Positions 52,786-61,890 of a stretch of 64,000 nucleotides of DNA are shown here, piece by piece. Under the pieces are notes generated by a model. The model ran no database searches, was not told where the DNA came from, and saw only the letters and a list, made by a program, of their open reading frames with translations. The DNA lies in assembly GCF_004331695.1 (NCBI RefSeq), contig NZ_SJSL01000002.1, positions 868,001-932,000 of the forward strand, given 5' to 3'. The translations under genes and the position numbers were made by a program. Origin of the DNA: Pedobacter psychroterrae (GTDB taxonomy: Bacteria > Bacteroidota > Bacteroidia > Sphingobacteriales > Sphingobacteriaceae). The first letter of the stretch is position 1; every line of letters starts with the position of its first letter.

Positions 52786-53571
52786 TTAAAGCTCAGCAAT
52801 TGCAGTATGATTGAATTCAACAGCTTCGATCTCCCCTTTAAAGTATTCGAAGTCTCCCTGGCTGGTATGCCATATTGCGCTGAATTCACTTGGAATCCTG
52901 ATGCCATTCCTGTTTACATAATTTTTGGCCGTCGCGGTCCAGGGTGTTTGTAAATACGTGTTGTTCTTAGTCATATACCTGTCCTGGGTTCTGAACTGAG
53001 TGCATTCATGGTCAGAGTTGAACTGAAATATTCCTGCAGCTGTTATTCCGTTATAGCTGATCATCCCCTTTAAACTAAAAGGACCAAGAACTTCCCATGT
53101 GATGTATTTTTGTAAAGCGTAATGCGGAACGATCATAGTTTCAGCCAGTACAGTAACTAATTCCGCTTGATCCATTTCTTTTCCTTTGACGTCATTAACG
53201 GTAAACATTCCTAGGATTTTAACGCACATACTGCCCCGGCCATCCTGAAATTTGTCAAGTGCCTCAACTGGTACCAAGCCATACATTTTCATACTCATAT
53301 AGGCCAGCCTTACCGGCCTGCATAAAAAGTTCATCTGGCAGCAGGACATGGATTTCCATTTCGATCCGGCTGTAAACCTGATGGCTGCATTTTTCCATTT
53401 GATGTGCGCGCACTCTGCTTTTTCAGTTCCAGAATAGCCACAACGCTGGAAAAACTGCTTCAGCAGCTCTGGTAAGCTCTCAAAGGAGTTAAGATCAGCC
53501 GGCGCTGCATAAGCACATCGCTGACCTGCTAAATTAATGGATTGCAGAAATACCTTTTTAAGCGGGAGCAT
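52786..53571 (-). CDS. DUF6544/DUF6920-like protein
   Basis: A 261-residue protein resembling the DUF6544 (DUF6920) family. The middle and C-terminal parts carry the typical segments WEVLGPFSLKGMISYNGITA, AGIFQFNSDHECTQFRTQDR and IWHTSQGDFEYFKGEIEAVE. The N-terminal third is Cys-rich (CAYA, CGYSG, SCCQMNFLCR). No signal peptide and no obvious active site. 39 bp downstream of USP 4, same strand. Family name is held with moderate confidence. Confidence 0.6.
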   Translation of the reverse strand: MLPLKKVFLQSINLAGQRCAYAAPADLNSFESLPELLKQFFQRCGYSGTEKAECAHIKWKNAAIRFTAGSKWKSMSCCQMNFLCRPVRLAYMSMKMYGLVPVEALDKFQDGRGSMCVKILGMFTVNDVKGKEMDQAELVTVLAETMIVPHYALQKYITWEVLGPFSLKGMISYNGITAAGIFQFNSDHECTQFRTQDRYMTKNNTYLQTPWTATAKNYVNRNGIRIPSEFSAIWHTSQGDFEYFKGEIEAVEFNHTAIAEL

Positions 53572-53611
53572 ATAGCATGTAGAATTTATATTTAAAATGA
53601 AAGGATTTGCG

Positions 53612-54100
53612 TTAACATAACAGACATTCTGATTCAGGTATAATCAGGGTTGGGCACTTCACCTTATTGAGGACCTCGGCGATTTCAACGCCAAAAAGAA
53701 CATCATCATTACCATTGGCTTTGCAACCGCCCATTATAACCATAAGGATGTTTTTTTTCTCCGTAATGATCTCGCACACATTTTCCGCAATGGTGCCTTC
53801 GTTACTCAGGCTGTTGATTGTTGGCTTGAATTCCTTATTATTGTCCTTAATGATGCTTTCTAGCCGGGCTGCCTCCTTGTCAAGGCTGATTTTACTTTGC
53901 TGGGACAATAAAGTCTGATCGCCGGAGGACCATGAGTCAAAGCCCTGGTCTGGGATGAGGTAGGAATTAAACAATATAATATTGGCATGAAGCTGCCGTG
54001 CCAGAAGGACCGCGTAGTCAGCAGCATTCTTTGCGCTCCCGCTGAAATCTGTTAATACCAGTATTGATCTGTTGGTGTGAAATATATCTTTTGTGTTCAT
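53612..54100 (-). CDS. Universal stress protein, single-domain (USP 4)
   Basis: A 162-residue UspA protein starting MNTKDIFHTNRSILVLTDFS; the nucleotide-binding segment MGGCKANGNDDVLFGVEIAE is atypical (fewer glycines), so ATP binding is doubtful. ATG 54100 is chosen since it follows the box-octamer promoter by 18 bp; a longer start at 54148 would lie in the promoter. Confidence 0.88.
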   Translation of the reverse strand: MNTKDIFHTNRSILVLTDFSGSAKNAADYAVLLARQLHANIILFNSYLIPDQGFDSWSSGDQTLLSQQSKISLDKEAARLESIIKDNNKEFKPTINSLSNEGTIAENVCEIITEKKNILMVIMGGCKANGNDDVLFGVEIAEVLNKVKCPTLIIPESECLLC

Positions 54101-54118
54101 GAGTCTTGCTATTTCTAT

Positions 54119-54162
54119 AAAGTTGAGATTATATGCGTTTTTGTGCAATGATTTAGATCATG
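54119..54162 (-). promoter_or_regulatory. FNR-type box plus -7 octamer for USP 4
   Basis: Reading on the minus strand, box ATGAT-CTAA-ATCAT (54162-54149), 22 bp, then octamer CAACTTTT (54126-54119), then ATG at 54100, 18 bp later. A second box ATGAC-GAGC-ATCAT lies at 54193-54206. Confidence 0.75.
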
Positions 54163-54428
54163 GCAAACATTGATCCTATACAAGACATAGTCATGACGAG
54201 CATCATTTGTTGCAGGAGTTGAGATGGGTATTTGTTTTCTGAAGATGACCTTTACAGCCAAATAAAAATGAAAAACAGAACATGATATAAATAACATTTA
54301 TGAAAACAATATTACCAGATTTTACATGCCTTAAATTCTGGCGAGGCATAGTTGATTTTTAATTGATGTTAAAACCTGTTTGATTTCCATAACATTTATG
54401 GGTCTCATGTTTTGTATCATTTAATGCG

Positions 54429-54472
54429 ATGATCCAAATCATGGTTAATGAAAGCCTACGGAACTAGCTTTG
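54429..54472 (+). promoter_or_regulatory. FNR-type box plus -7 octamer for the SDR-ArsA operon
   Basis: Perfect box ATGAT-CCAA-ATCAT (54429-54442), 22 bp, then octamer TAGCTTTG (54465-54472, full TAnnTTTG match), then ATG at 54492, 19 bp later. The rest of the 391-bp USP 4-SDR gap holds no gene that I can see. Confidence 0.88.
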
Positions 54473-54491
54473 GAGAAGAAGAAATCATAAG

Positions 54492-55232
54492 ATGAAAGAT
54501 AAAACAGTGATCATTACAGGTGCCGCATCCGGAATCGGAAAGGCGGCAGCACTATTATTTGCATCGGCAGGAGCCAATGTAGTTGTGTCAGATATTCATG
54601 AACAGGAAGGAATAAAGCTAGCGGAAGAAATATGCGCCCAAGGCGGCAAGGCATCATTTTTTAGAACGGATGTTGCCATTGCTGCCCAAATGGAAGCTTT
54701 GGTGAGTTTTGCAGTAAAAACTTATGGTAAACTGGATGTCGCGGTAAACAATGCGGGGATTGGCGGAGAGCAGAATCCTATTGCGGATATGAGCATTGAA
54801 GGGTGGCAGCAAGTTATTTCCGTAAACCTGAACAGCCTTTTTTATGGGATGAAGTACCAGATTTTTGCCATGCTGCAAAGTGGCGGTGGCAGCATTGTTA
54901 ACATTTCATCCATTTTAGGGGCAGTTGGTTTTTTGGGGTCTGGTGGCTACAGTGCAGCAAAGCATGGCATTATCGGATTAACACAAACCGCGGCATTGGA
55001 ATATTCTGCACAGAATATCAGAGTAAATGCGGTTGGTCCGGGTTTTATTGATACGCCGTTACTGAATGCCCTTGATGCGCAGGTCAAAAACCAGCTTGTT
55101 GCCATGCATCCTATTGGCCGGCTTGGCAAGAGCGAAGAAGTGGCCGAGCTGATATTTTGGCTGGCCAGTGATAAATCCTCATTTGTTACCGGAAGCTATT
55201 ATCCAATTGACGGAGGTTATCTTGCTAAATGA
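54492..55232 (+). CDS. SDR-family oxidoreductase
   Basis: A 246-residue short-chain dehydrogenase: cofactor motif TGAASGIGKAAALLFA (near 10-25), NNAGIGG (near 88), catalytic S-Y-K in NISSILGAVGFLGSGGYSAAKHG (split: Ser near 138, YSAAK near 152). C-terminal PIDGGYLAK is characteristic. Substrate unknown. Stop and start overlap with the ArsA gene (ATGA). Confidence 0.92.
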   Translation: MKDKTVIITGAASGIGKAAALLFASAGANVVVSDIHEQEGIKLAEEICAQGGKASFFRTDVAIAAQMEALVSFAVKTYGKLDVAVNNAGIGGEQNPIADMSIEGWQQVISVNLNSLFYGMKYQIFAMLQSGGGSIVNISSILGAVGFLGSGGYSAAKHGIIGLTQTAALEYSAQNIRVNAVGPGFIDTPLLNALDAQVKNQLVAMHPIGRLGKSEEVAELIFWLASDKSSFVTGSYYPIDGGYLAK

Positions 55233-56986
55233 CAAATTCAACAACATATTTGTTTTTTACCGGAAAAGGCGGTGTAGGAAAGACATCTTTAGCATGTGCT
55301 ACCGCAGTTGAATTAGCGGATTCAGGAAAGGTTGTCCTATTGGTAAGTACTGATCCGGCATCTAATCTGAAGGATGTATTAGAATGTGCGGTAGATGAAA
55401 ACATTAATCCGGTAAATGGAATCAAAAACCTATTTGCGGTCAACATCAATCCCGAATATTCAGCCGAAGAATACCGTAATAGGGTAACAAAGTCTTTTGA
55501 AGACACTGCAACACAGGATGAAATAAAGAAAATACGGGAAGGCCTATCTGGAGCGTGTACAACCGAAATTGCTTCATTTGACGAGTTTTCTCGTTTTGTA
55601 TCGGGTGAAATAGAAGGTGAAAAATTCGATGTCATTGTCTTTGACACCGCTCCCACCGGACATACGTTGCGGCTACTTGAACTACCCGCTGCCTGGTCAA
55701 GTTTTACTGAGCAAAACCCTAATGGAGCTTCCTGCCTGGGGCCAACTTCTGCGCTCAAAAGCGGAAGAGAAAGATACCACAAGGTTGTAAGCAAGTTAAG
55801 AGATTCTTCTCTGACCACTTACTATCTTGTTTCAAAGCCGGACAAAGCTTCGTTAAAAGAGGCTTCCCGAACGAGCAATGAACTGAAAGAACTTGGCATG
55901 TTCAATCAGCGCTTATTGATCAACGGTGTATTTAAGTCGGTTGAAAAAGATGACCTGCTTGCCGGTAAGATCGAAGCGATGGCAACTGATCAGCTAGGGT
56001 CTGTACCTGAAAATTTGAAGTTATTGCCGCTTAAAACGTTCCCTCTTTTGCCGTACAACGTATTGGGGATTGATAAGCTCCGTTCTCTTTTCAATGTTGA
56101 ATTGCAAAAAGCAATTTCCGAAAGGGTTCCATCGAATGCAGAAGTCTCTCCCCAGAGGTTACAAGGCATAGATAGGTTAACTGAAGAGCTATGTTTGAAT
56201 CAGCATCACGGACTCATTATGACAATGGGCAAAGGGGGAGTAGGCAAAACCATTACCGCTTCCGCAATTGCGGTATTATTGGCGAGAAAGGGCTTTGAAG
56301 TACTTTTAACAACAACTGATCCTGCGGCGCACCTCCAAGATTTTATTGCGCAGTTAGGAGGACTGCCTGCATCATTAACAGTGGAACGGATTGACCCAAA
56401 AATAGAAACGCAGCGGTACATAGAAAATATATTGGAATACAGAGGGCAAGGAAAGTCGGAAGACGCCAAAAAACTGATTTCAGAAGATTTAAAATCTCCA
56501 TGCACAGAAGAAGTGGCCGTTTTTCACGCTTTTTCAAAAGCCATCAATATGGCCAAAAGAAAATTTGTGGTCATTGATACCGCGCCAACTGGACATACAC
56601 TGCTGCTGCTGGACACTGCCGGAAGCTACCATCGAGATATCATGAAAAACAACAGCAATGCGAGCCGACTTAAAACGCCATATATGTTTTTACAGGATCC
56701 GGTGCTATCCAAAATAATTTTGGTTTCATTACCAGAAACGACACCGATGCGTGAGGCGGCCTCCTTACAAATGGATCTAAAAAGAGCGGGTATTGAACCC
56801 TATGCATGGGTAATAAACCAAAGCCTTGCCATGCTTTCCGGTATTTCAGATCCTTTACTTAAAAGTCGTGCTCATGCCGAATTAGAAGTTATCAATGTGA
56901 TAAAAACAACTTATGCGGAGCGGATATTTGGAATACCATTCATTGCAGAAAAGAATATCCTTCCAATACTTTTAAATGGACGGTAA
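55229..56986 (+). CDS. arsA: ArsA-family ATPase (two-domain)
   Basis: A 585-residue protein with two homologous deviant Walker-A ATPase halves: FTGKGGVGKTSL (near 11) and MGKGGVGKTITA (near 333); DTAPTGHTLRLLEL and DTAPTGHTLLLLDT are switch motifs. The three arsenite-binding Cys positions of E. coli ArsA (C113, C172, C422) correspond to C110, C169 and C425. No arsB, arsD or arsR is in the window, so either it works with an unlinked pump or it is a chaperone-like (Get3) use of the fold. It is translationally coupled to the SDR. Confidence 0.9.
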   Translation: MTNSTTYLFFTGKGGVGKTSLACATAVELADSGKVVLLVSTDPASNLKDVLECAVDENINPVNGIKNLFAVNINPEYSAEEYRNRVTKSFEDTATQDEIKKIREGLSGACTTEIASFDEFSRFVSGEIEGEKFDVIVFDTAPTGHTLRLLELPAAWSSFTEQNPNGASCLGPTSALKSGRERYHKVVSKLRDSSLTTYYLVSKPDKASLKEASRTSNELKELGMFNQRLLINGVFKSVEKDDLLAGKIEAMATDQLGSVPENLKLLPLKTFPLLPYNVLGIDKLRSLFNVELQKAISERVPSNAEVSPQRLQGIDRLTEELCLNQHHGLIMTMGKGGVGKTITASAIAVLLARKGFEVLLTTTDPAAHLQDFIAQLGGLPASLTVERIDPKIETQRYIENILEYRGQGKSEDAKKLISEDLKSPCTEEVAVFHAFSKAINMAKRKFVVIDTAPTGHTLLLLDTAGSYHRDIMKNNSNASRLKTPYMFLQDPVLSKIILVSLPETTPMREAASLQMDLKRAGIEPYAWVINQSLAMLSGISDPLLKSRAHAELEVINVIKTTYAERIFGIPFIAEKNILPILLNGR

Positions 56987-57091
56987 AGCCAAGCAACAGC
57001 AGAGGAGCAACCCAGGTCGAATGCATATTAGTTTCAATCCTAAATATTAACATCATGTTCACAGCTGTGTCAGTAGTAAAAACGCAATGAA

Positions 57092-57973
57092 ATGAACCCT
57101 ATAGATTATTATAAGTTACTGGATATCCCTAAGTCAGCAAACGCTTCAGCGATCAAAGCTGCGTACCGTAAACTGGCCAGGAAATACCATCCTGACCTTA
57201 ACCCGGGTAATAAGGAGTCGGAAAAAAAATTCAAGGAGATCAATGAGGCCAACGAGGTTTTGAGTGATCCCGAAAAAAGGAAGAAATACGACCAGCATGG
57301 AAGTGACTGGAAGCATGCGGATCAGTTTGAGCAGGCGAGCCAGCAGCAAAATCAGTCCACAGCAAACCCGGGGCAGCGATTCTCCGGAGAAGACTTTTCT
57401 GATCTGTTTGGATCCATGTTCGGCGGCCAGCAAAATACGGGTCGGCAGTCAAGATTCAGAGGTCAGGACCTGAATGCGGAGTTGAACCTTAAACTGAGCG
57501 ACGTTTACCAAAGTCAGCGGCAGACCATCACGGTCAACGGTAAGAATATCCGTCTGACTTTTCCTGCCGGAATTGAAAATGGCCAGGTTATAAAGATTAA
57601 GGGGCACGGCGCACCCGGGGCAAACGGAGGGCCTGATGGAGATCTTTTCATCAGCTTTTCCATACAAAATGATACCAGGTTCAAAAGAGACGGAAAAAAT
57701 CTACATGCGGATGCAGATCTGGATATGTACACCGCACTATTGGGCGGCGAGGTTTTGATAGATACCTTTGACGGGAAAGTCAAACTGAAGGTGCCGCCTG
57801 GAACGCAGTCTGGTACAAAGGTTAAGCTTAAGGGTAAGGGGTTTCCTGTTTACAAAAGAGAAGCTGAGTTTGGTGATCTCTTTGTTACTTACCAGGTTAA
57901 GTTACCCACCAATCTTTCGGCTAGAGAAGTTGAACTGTTCACCGAGTTAAGTAATCTTAAAAATGGAAAATGA
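57092..57973 (+). CDS. cbpA: CbpA-type DnaJ co-chaperone
   Basis: A 293-residue DnaJ homologue: J domain (about 1-70, [13 protein letters not shown] with HPD), Gln/Gly-rich linker (about 75-125), and two C-terminal beta domains (about 130-290, [38 protein letters not shown]). No zinc-finger, so CbpA rather than DnaJ. Stimulates DnaK. 105 bp after arsA; overlaps cbpM by 11 bp. Confidence 0.93.
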   Translation: MNPIDYYKLLDIPKSANASAIKAAYRKLARKYHPDLNPGNKESEKKFKEINEANEVLSDPEKRKKYDQHGSDWKHADQFEQASQQQNQSTANPGQRFSGEDFSDLFGSMFGGQQNTGRQSRFRGQDLNAELNLKLSDVYQSQRQTITVNGKNIRLTFPAGIENGQVIKIKGHGAPGANGGPDGDLFISFSIQNDTRFKRDGKNLHADADLDMYTALLGGEVLIDTFDGKVKLKVPPGTQSGTKVKLKGKGFPVYKREAEFGDLFVTYQVKLPTNLSAREVELFTELSNLKNGK

Positions 57974-58292
57974 AAACCTGGTATTGATCGCAAAATTCTG
58001 TTTGCACTATGGTGTTGAGCCGTCATTTATCTCAGCACTTCATGATTTTGGGCTGATCAGCAGATTGGAAATTTATCAGGAGCATTACCTCTCTGTAGAC
58101 GATATCCGGGATGTTGAAAGAATGGCGCGTCTGCATTATGATCTGGGCATCAACCTGGAAGGAATCGATGCGATTGCCACTCTTTTAAAACAGATTGATG
58201 TACTGCAACAAGAATTGATGGTTGCTAAAAATGGTTTGATCTCATTTGCGCCACCGGCAGCGGGCGATGATCACAATCAAATAAACCCTTGA
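57963..58292 (+). CDS. cbpM: CbpM-like chaperone modulator
   Basis: A 109-residue MerR-like HTH protein, partner and inhibitor of CbpA. The N-terminal part carries [20 protein letters not shown], and the middle [20 protein letters not shown] is the conserved helix; the C-terminal leucine-rich helix follows. The 11-bp overlap with cbpA supports the assignment. Confidence 0.88.
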   Translation: MENENLVLIAKFCLHYGVEPSFISALHDFGLISRLEIYQEHYLSVDDIRDVERMARLHYDLGINLEGIDAIATLLKQIDVLQQELMVAKNGLISFAPPAAGDDHNQINP

Positions 58293-58332
58293 TTGCAATC
58301 ATGTAGATGACATTGGCTTTTACCCATCTTTG
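58267..58332 (+). promoter_or_regulatory. FNR-type boxes plus -7 octamer
   Basis: Box ATGAT-CACA-ATCAA (58267-58280, in the cbpM 3' end) and box TTGAT-TGCA-ATCAT (58289-58302). The latter is followed by 22 bp and octamer CATCTTTG (58325-58332), then ATG 58351, 18 bp later. TTG 58330 overlaps the octamer and would lie before the transcript, so the ATG is the real start. Confidence 0.85.
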
Positions 58333-58350
58333 AGCACAAACAATAATGAT

Positions 58351-58809
58351 ATGGAAACGCTAATAAATTCGACATTATCCGATGAGCTTCAGGAATTATA
58401 TCTTGAAAACAAGGAATGGTTATCAGATATCCTTTTTCTGGAAGATGAAATGCGGTTTTTCAAAAATCTTTTTGACCAGGTACTTTCCGGTAAGATTGAA
58501 AGAGAAAATCTTCAACAATTGGAAATGATCAGCGCAAGCCTAAATGTAATATTGGAACGCCGAAAACAACTGAAAAATGTTTTAGAGTGCCGTAAATCGC
58601 AGTTAGAACAACTATTGGGAGGAAACGCTGTAAAAATCGAGATTGAACTGATCGAAGAGGACGCTGCCATCATAGCCGAGATCAAGTCCCTAATGGCTGC
58701 TGAAAAGTTGCTCAAAGACGAACTCTTTACACTTGCTGAACAGCAGAAAGCTAACACCGGGCCTATTGTCTCCAGACCTTTAAAAGTGCAGCGTTATTCC
58801 ATCTTTTAA
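58351..58809 (+). CDS. Coiled-coil protein of unknown function
   Basis: A 152-residue, almost wholly helical acidic protein with heptad-like leucine spacing (ELQELYLENKEWLSDILFLE; LEMISASLNVILERRKQL). No membrane segment or signal. It stands directly behind a box-octamer promoter and 8 bp before the L,D-transpeptidase gene. Not recognised. Confidence 0.72.
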   Translation: METLINSTLSDELQELYLENKEWLSDILFLEDEMRFFKNLFDQVLSGKIERENLQQLEMISASLNVILERRKQLKNVLECRKSQLEQLLGGNAVKIEIELIEEDAAIIAEIKSLMAAEKLLKDELFTLAEQQKANTGPIVSRPLKVQRYSIF

Positions 58810-58817
58810 GCCAACTA

Positions 58818-60410
58818 ATGAACACAACATGGTTAAAGTTGCTATGGCTGCTGCTGATCAATTTTTCTTTTAGCCTCATTAGTTGCGGGCAATCAGAAAA
58901 TAAGCACAGTCTTGAGGGCACTACAGTGCGAGTTAATATCGGCTTTGACAGTACTCAGATTAACGTATTTTTCGAAGAATATCCTAAGCTGAAAAGATAC
59001 AGAGACGACTTATGGTCATTTTATAGCAGTAGGGATTTTTCCTATGCCTGGTTTCAGGATGGCAGGCTGGTTGAGCAAGCCGGGAATTTAACCAACAGGA
59101 TACTGAACTTAAAAGATGATGGCGTATACAAACAGCTTTCTTATGCAGGTAAACTCGATTCGCTCACTCACGAGGAATATCTTGAGCCAACGACGAACAT
59201 TAAATTGGAACTGTTGCTCACTGCCGAATATTTTGTGTTTTCGAGCCTGGTATGGGAGGGTATGGAGACTATTGTCAGCAAATCAAACAATTGGTTTCTT
59301 CCAAGAAAAAAAATTGCTTACGGATTGTATTTGGACAGCCTCTTGCGATCCCCAGTCTATGAGTTGTCGGCCAAGGAACCTGTGTACAGGCAATATGAAT
59401 TGCTGAAATCTTATTTGCGAAAGTATAGGGACCTTGATGCCCTGGTAAACTGGGAGCAGATCGGCGGTGATTCCAAAGACATTGCTTTTACCGATGCCGG
59501 TCTTGTCACTAGTCAGGTTAAAACAAGACTCCTTCAGTTGGAAGATTACCGGGGGAAGCTGCAAGATACCTTATTTGATGCCGAATTTAGCCTGGCACTG
59601 GTTCGATTCCAGCAAAGACATGGCCTGGATCCCAGCGGAAAGATCAATAAGGAAACTCTCGGAGAGCTGAATGTGCCGATTAGAACAAGGATTCAGCAGA
59701 TCCTTGTGAATATGGAAAGGAGCAGATGGCTCCCGGTCACCTCGGAAGGGGATTATATTGCAGTCAATATTCCGGAGTTTAAAATGCATGTTTACCATGC
59801 CGACAGCCTTTTGTGGAGCTGCAATGCGGTGGTTGGCCAAACTGTGCATCCGACTACATTATTTTATGGCGAAATTAACCAGGTGGTTTTCAGTCCTTAC
59901 TGGAACATTCCGGAGGGGATTGTAGCCAAAGAAATTCTACCGGGAGTCAAAAGAGATCCCAAGTACCTTTCCAGACACAACATGGAGATTACCGGGCAAA
60001 GAAACGGTCTGCCGGTGGTCAGACAAAAGCCAGGCCCGTCAAACTCCCTGGGCCTGGTGAAATTTCTGTTTCCAAACAGTTACAGCATTTATTTGCATGA
60101 CACACCCAGTAAGTCACTGTTCAATGAAACTTATAGGGCTTTCAGCCATGGTTGTGTACGCATAGAGCAGCCCGCAAAACTGGCGGCCTTCCTTCTGAGG
60201 GATAATCCTAAGTGGAGCAAAAGTTTGATCAGATCTGCAATGCATTCCGGTAAAGAACGGTATGTGCCGATCACGAAAAAAGTTCCTGTTTTTATTGCTT
60301 ATTTAACTGCGTTTATTGACCGGGAAAACAGGCTGAATTTTAGAAAAGATATCTATAACCTTGATTCGCGCCTTGCAGCAATGATTATTTCCGGAGATGC
60401 ATCATATTGA
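58818..60410 (+). CDS. L,D-transpeptidase, YcbB-type
   Basis: A 530-residue lipoprotein or secreted enzyme (lipobox SLISC near residue 23) that makes 3-3 or lipoprotein cross-links in peptidoglycan. Scaffold domain (about 50-220), peptidoglycan-binding motif (RFQQRHGLDPSGKINKETLG, near 260) and YkuD domain with FSHGCVRIEQP, catalytic C446. L,D-transpeptidation is commonly a stress/dormancy wall modification. Overlaps the possible early TTG start of USP 5. Confidence 0.92.
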   Translation: MNTTWLKLLWLLLINFSFSLISCGQSENKHSLEGTTVRVNIGFDSTQINVFFEEYPKLKRYRDDLWSFYSSRDFSYAWFQDGRLVEQAGNLTNRILNLKDDGVYKQLSYAGKLDSLTHEEYLEPTTNIKLELLLTAEYFVFSSLVWEGMETIVSKSNNWFLPRKKIAYGLYLDSLLRSPVYELSAKEPVYRQYELLKSYLRKYRDLDALVNWEQIGGDSKDIAFTDAGLVTSQVKTRLLQLEDYRGKLQDTLFDAEFSLALVRFQQRHGLDPSGKINKETLGELNVPIRTRIQQILVNMERSRWLPVTSEGDYIAVNIPEFKMHVYHADSLLWSCNAVVGQTVHPTTLFYGEINQVVFSPYWNIPEGIVAKEILPGVKRDPKYLSRHNMEITGQRNGLPVVRQKPGPSNSLGLVKFLFPNSYSIYLHDTPSKSLFNETYRAFSHGCVRIEQPAKLAAFLLRDNPKWSKSLIRSAMHSGKERYVPITKKVPVFIAYLTAFIDRENRLNFRKDIYNLDSRLAAMIISGDASY

Positions 60411-60436
60411 TATTATACCCAGCTAAAACCACTCCG

Positions 60437-61354
60437 ATGAAAAATATTCTGGTACTGATAGACAATTCAGTTAATTCCGAACATCTTGCCCTGTCGGCAA
60501 TGAACATCGCACTAACGATCCGGGCGAATATTACGCTCGCTCATGCTTCAAAAAAAGACAATTCTGGCAATAACCATGATTTGGAAAATTATGAATCCAA
60601 TCTTCATGAAGAACAAATTTTGTCAGGGATTGCTGACTATTTAAGAACAGTCGTCCAGGCAGCAAGAAAAGCTGACTTCATGCCGGCTGTCAAATGTTTG
60701 TTATACCCCGGAACTGTTGTAGACCTTTTAGCTGAAACTACAAACGATCATGCTATTGATCTGGTTTTGATCGGTTCTCATCAGCCTCGGAGTTGGGAAA
60801 AGGTGATGTTCAGGACAAGGATGAATGACATTCTTGACCATATTGGGTGTCCACTAATGGTTATTCCCAGGAAATTTATTATTGATCAGATCGCTCACGC
60901 TATTTTTGCTGTAGACCTTTCGATAGATTATCATAAAGCACTGCATTATTTCGTAATCTTTTCAGCTTGCTTTGAAACTAAAGTGGCGGTAATCAATATC
61001 TCCAGACTGGGCTTCCCTGAGAAGCACTCGGAACTAGACCTATGTGAGCTGGTAAATTCGTGTCTAGATAAAAATCTCCCGCCCGTCACTTATCATACAG
61101 TCAGGTCAGCTCAGGTAAGGTCAGGTTTGTTAGCGGCACTAGAATCAAAAAAAGTAGATCTTTTATGTCTGGTCCATAAGAACTATGGTTTTTTGCGCAG
61201 GATGTTCCATGTGAGCATAAGTAAGCAATTGGCAGATAATGTGCTGATCCCTATTATGATTTTGCCGGATGACTATTCTGTTGCTCCTGTTTTTTTACCA
61301 GGGGATCAAAACGTTATGACCTCAGCAACAAATGACAATTTTAGCCTTGGTTAG
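60437..61354 (+). CDS. Universal stress protein, two-domain (USP 5)
   Basis: A 305-residue tandem UspA: MKNILVLIDNSVNSEHLALS; domain 1 ends LIGSHQPRSWEKVMFRTRMN; domain 2 (about 155-290) LCLVHKNYGFLRRMFHVSIS to PIMILPDDY. ATG 60437 is preferred; TTG 60407 overlaps the L,D-transpeptidase stop. The Gly-rich ATP loop is degenerate in both domains. Confidence 0.88.
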   Translation: MKNILVLIDNSVNSEHLALSAMNIALTIRANITLAHASKKDNSGNNHDLENYESNLHEEQILSGIADYLRTVVQAARKADFMPAVKCLLYPGTVVDLLAETTNDHAIDLVLIGSHQPRSWEKVMFRTRMNDILDHIGCPLMVIPRKFIIDQIAHAIFAVDLSIDYHKALHYFVIFSACFETKVAVINISRLGFPEKHSELDLCELVNSCLDKNLPPVTYHTVRSAQVRSGLLAALESKKVDLLCLVHKNYGFLRRMFHVSISKQLADNVLIPIMILPDDYSVAPVFLPGDQNVMTSATNDNFSLG

Positions 61355-61356
61355 TT

Positions 61357-61421
61357 ATGATGAGCATCATTTTAATTGTGTGTAGAGATCATTTTAAAAG
61401 GCCGTCAGAATGCGAACTTTG
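61357..61421 (+). promoter_or_regulatory. FNR-type box plus -7 octamer for hsp20 (class I spacing)
   Basis: Perfect box ATGAT-GAGC-ATCAT (61357-61370), then 43 bp to octamer GAACTTTG (61414-61421), then ATG 20 bp later at 61442. The spacing is 21 bp (two helical turns) longer than at the class II promoters. Confidence 0.7.
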
Positions 61422-61441
61422 AATACATAAAACATGATGAC

Positions 61442-61864
61442 ATGACTAACTCCACAAAAACCAATACGTTACCTAAGATAGCTTCGATGACTGATAATTT
61501 CTGGGACACAGAAGCTTTAACTAGCGCTGGCGAGCCTAAATATGCCGTAAATATCCAGGATAAGGCGGGTAGGTATAAGCTTGAAGTCTCCGCTCCGGGG
61601 TTTAAAAAAAACGATTTCAGAATTACAACTGACAATGGTGTGCTGACGGTAACCGCAGAATCGAACCGGGCAGAGAATGACCAGAAGGAAAATTATATCC
61701 GCAAGGAATTTTCGCATGCTTCATTTACCGGCTCTTTCCTTCTTCCGGAGAATGTTCTTGAGGATCACATTTCTGCTAAGTACCATAATGGCTTGTTTAC
61801 GGTGAATCTGAAAAAATCTGAAAAGGGTGTATTGCTAAAAAAAAGACAGATCAAGATTCATTAA
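61442..61864 (+). CDS. Hsp20/alpha-crystallin small heat-shock protein
   Basis: A 140-residue holdase chaperone. ACD about 38-130: YAVNIQDKAGRYKLEVSAPG, then GVLTVTAE, SFLLPENVLEDHISAKYHNG and GLFTVNLKK. ATG 61442 is chosen because the octamer lies 20 bp upstream; the longer start at 61376 would be within the promoter. No clear C-terminal I-x-I/V; the end is KRQIKIH. Analogous to HspX in dormancy regulons. Confidence 0.92.
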   Translation: MTNSTKTNTLPKIASMTDNFWDTEALTSAGEPKYAVNIQDKAGRYKLEVSAPGFKKNDFRITTDNGVLTVTAESNRAENDQKENYIRKEFSHASFTGSFLLPENVLEDHISAKYHNGLFTVNLKKSEKGVLLKKRQIKIH

Positions 61865-61890
61865 ATGCTAAAGCAAAAGACAAAATTTCA

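Noticed and set aside
61376..61441. Longer N terminus of Hsp20
   Set aside because: The 22 extra codons lie over the promoter octamer.
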